DNA of 64,000 nt from the NCBI RefSeq assembly GCF_014696225.1, contig NZ_JACJPV010000009.1, positions 1 through 64,000 of the forward strand, given 5' to 3'. This document shows, in pieces, positions 63,408 to 64,000 of the stretch. The notes under the pieces are model-generated. The model was not told the DNA's origin. It made no database searches and saw only the letters and a list, made by a program, of their open reading frames with translations. Position numbers and translations under genes: made by a program. The first letter of the stretch is position 1, and every line of letters begins with the position of its first letter. This stretch comes from Anabaena sp. FACHB-1237 (GTDB lineage Bacteria > Cyanobacteriota > Cyanobacteriia > Cyanobacteriales > Nostocaceae).

Positions 63408-64000
63408 TTACTCCTCTATAATTCTGATAGATGATTCAGGTACTAATTGCGCTACATAATCAGAATGAGTTGTAATAATAAACTGATTATTTTTACCTAA
63501 TTTGGGTAAATTTCTGAGTAAAGCCTGTTGCATTGGTGGATGTAAATGTAATTCTATTTCATCAATTAAAATCACTGAATTATGAATATTCCAATTCATA
63601 AAATCCAGAAGTATAGGAAATGTAGCACGTTCTCCTCCAGACATTTCAGAAAATTCATAGTGAGTTTTATTTCTACTGTTGTAAAGATAAAACCAAGGTT
63701 CAGTAAGAAGATCATCAATATTATCTCGCATTTCTAAACCTGCAAATTCACGTCCTGGAAAAACAGTTTGATAAATTCTGGCTATTTCTGCGTATAAATC
63801 TTTTGCTTCTGGACGAAAACTTTTACCATTTTTTCTATATTTCTCATGAATCATTTGCCATTTTGCTAGGCGATCGCGTAAAATATCTTCTGTAATTTCT
63901 AATTGATTTTTTGGATCTTCAGGAGTTAAACTGGTTGCTGTTCTTTGTTCTGTGTACCAAAAAACTGTTCCCACTTTTTCAAACACTGAAAATCCTTCTG
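63408..64000 (-). CDS. AAA/ABC-type ATPase, 5' end outside the window
   Basis: This partial frame of about 197 residues continues off the right edge. It carries the C-terminal half of an AAA_21/OLD-like ATPase: an ABC-type signature EMSGGERATFPILLDF, Walker B VILIDEIELHLHP and the switch region ITTHSDYVAQLVP. Walker A must lie beyond the window. Such ATPases act in DNA repair or in phage-defence pairs with a nuclease. A start at the GTG at 63986 is possible on paper, but the upstream codons read through in frame, so truncation by the window is the right view. Confidence 0.8.
   Translation of the reverse strand, partial: EGFSVFEKVGTVFWYTEQRTATSLTPEDPKNQLEITEDILRDRLAKWQMIHEKYRKNGKSFRPEAKDLYAEIARIYQTVFPGREFAGLEMRDNIDDLLTEPWFYLYNSRNKTHYEFSEMSGGERATFPILLDFMNWNIHNSVILIDEIELHLHPPMQQALLRNLPKLGKNNQFIITTHSDYVAQLVPESSIRIIEE

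Overview
The window is chromosomal DNA from a filamentous, probably heterocyst-forming cyanobacterium of the order Nostocales. The evidence is psaC (photosystem I), a cyanobacterial-type ATP synthase beta/epsilon pair, menD and menB for phylloquinone, cruF for carotenoid glycosides, several cyanobacteria-specific DUF families (DUF2358, DUF3038, DUF4335, DUF4359), an SLH-OprB iron porin, very many HIP1 octamers (GCGATCGC) and many 7-bp tandem repeats (STRR type) and palindromic dispersed repeats. Base composition is AT-rich (about 35-38% GC by eye). A low-GC genus such as Dolichospermum/Anabaena/Aphanizomenon would fit, but the genus cannot be fixed from this sequence.

Layout. 0-8.3 kb: an orphan HlyD-type adaptor, a secreted pentapeptide-repeat protein, a DUF2358 protein, an M16 zinc peptidase, a DUF29 protein and a zinc-ribbon Ser/Thr kinase fused to an FGE-sulfatase-like domain, with repeat-rich spacers. 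8.4-17.9 kb: the DUF4335/DUF3038 pair, mutS2, psaC with a clear terminator, a LapA-like protein, a phosphoglucomutase/phosphomannomutase, wecB and a START-like protein. 18.2-24.7 kb: menD, an alcohol dehydrogenase, a short double-glycine-leader peptide, menB, and atpC/atpD. 25.3-33.1 kb: a UPF0182 membrane protein, a valine-pyruvate aminotransferase, a membrane Ser/Thr kinase and a nucleotidyltransferase. 33.3-38.2 kb: a near-consensus promoter and folded leader ahead of rplU, then rpmA, a small membrane protein, cruF, a PhzF protein, a DUF4332 protein and a TetR regulator.

38.7-50.5 kb is the most system-like region, a metal-acquisition island. It holds a Tat-exported two-domain multicopper oxidase, an orphan ISL3 zinc-ribbon/HTH protein, three small unknown membrane proteins in one operon, an HHH-domain lipoprotein, a ferritin-like protein, an FTR1 iron permease, an SLH-OprB iron porin, and a ZnuA/ZnuC/ZnuB-type ABC importer. 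A decayed SmtB/ArsR repressor gene lies antisense between the ABC ATPase and permease genes. The oxidase plus FTR1 suggests oxidative (Fet3/Ftr1-like) iron uptake. The porin would admit metal through the outer membrane and the ferritin-like protein would store it. The three membrane proteins have no recognised role and are the best candidates for something undescribed.

50.6-64 kb: tRNA-Phe and tRNA-His, then a signalling block of CheW, a methyl-accepting protein, a CheA-response regulator hybrid, a Ser/Thr kinase and a double-FHA ABC transporter. It ends with a small DMT-type membrane protein, a hypothetical protein and, at the right edge, an AAA ATPase whose partner reading frame looks damaged. 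At least five families of short dispersed repeats occupy the spacers, several of them sitting where terminators would be expected.
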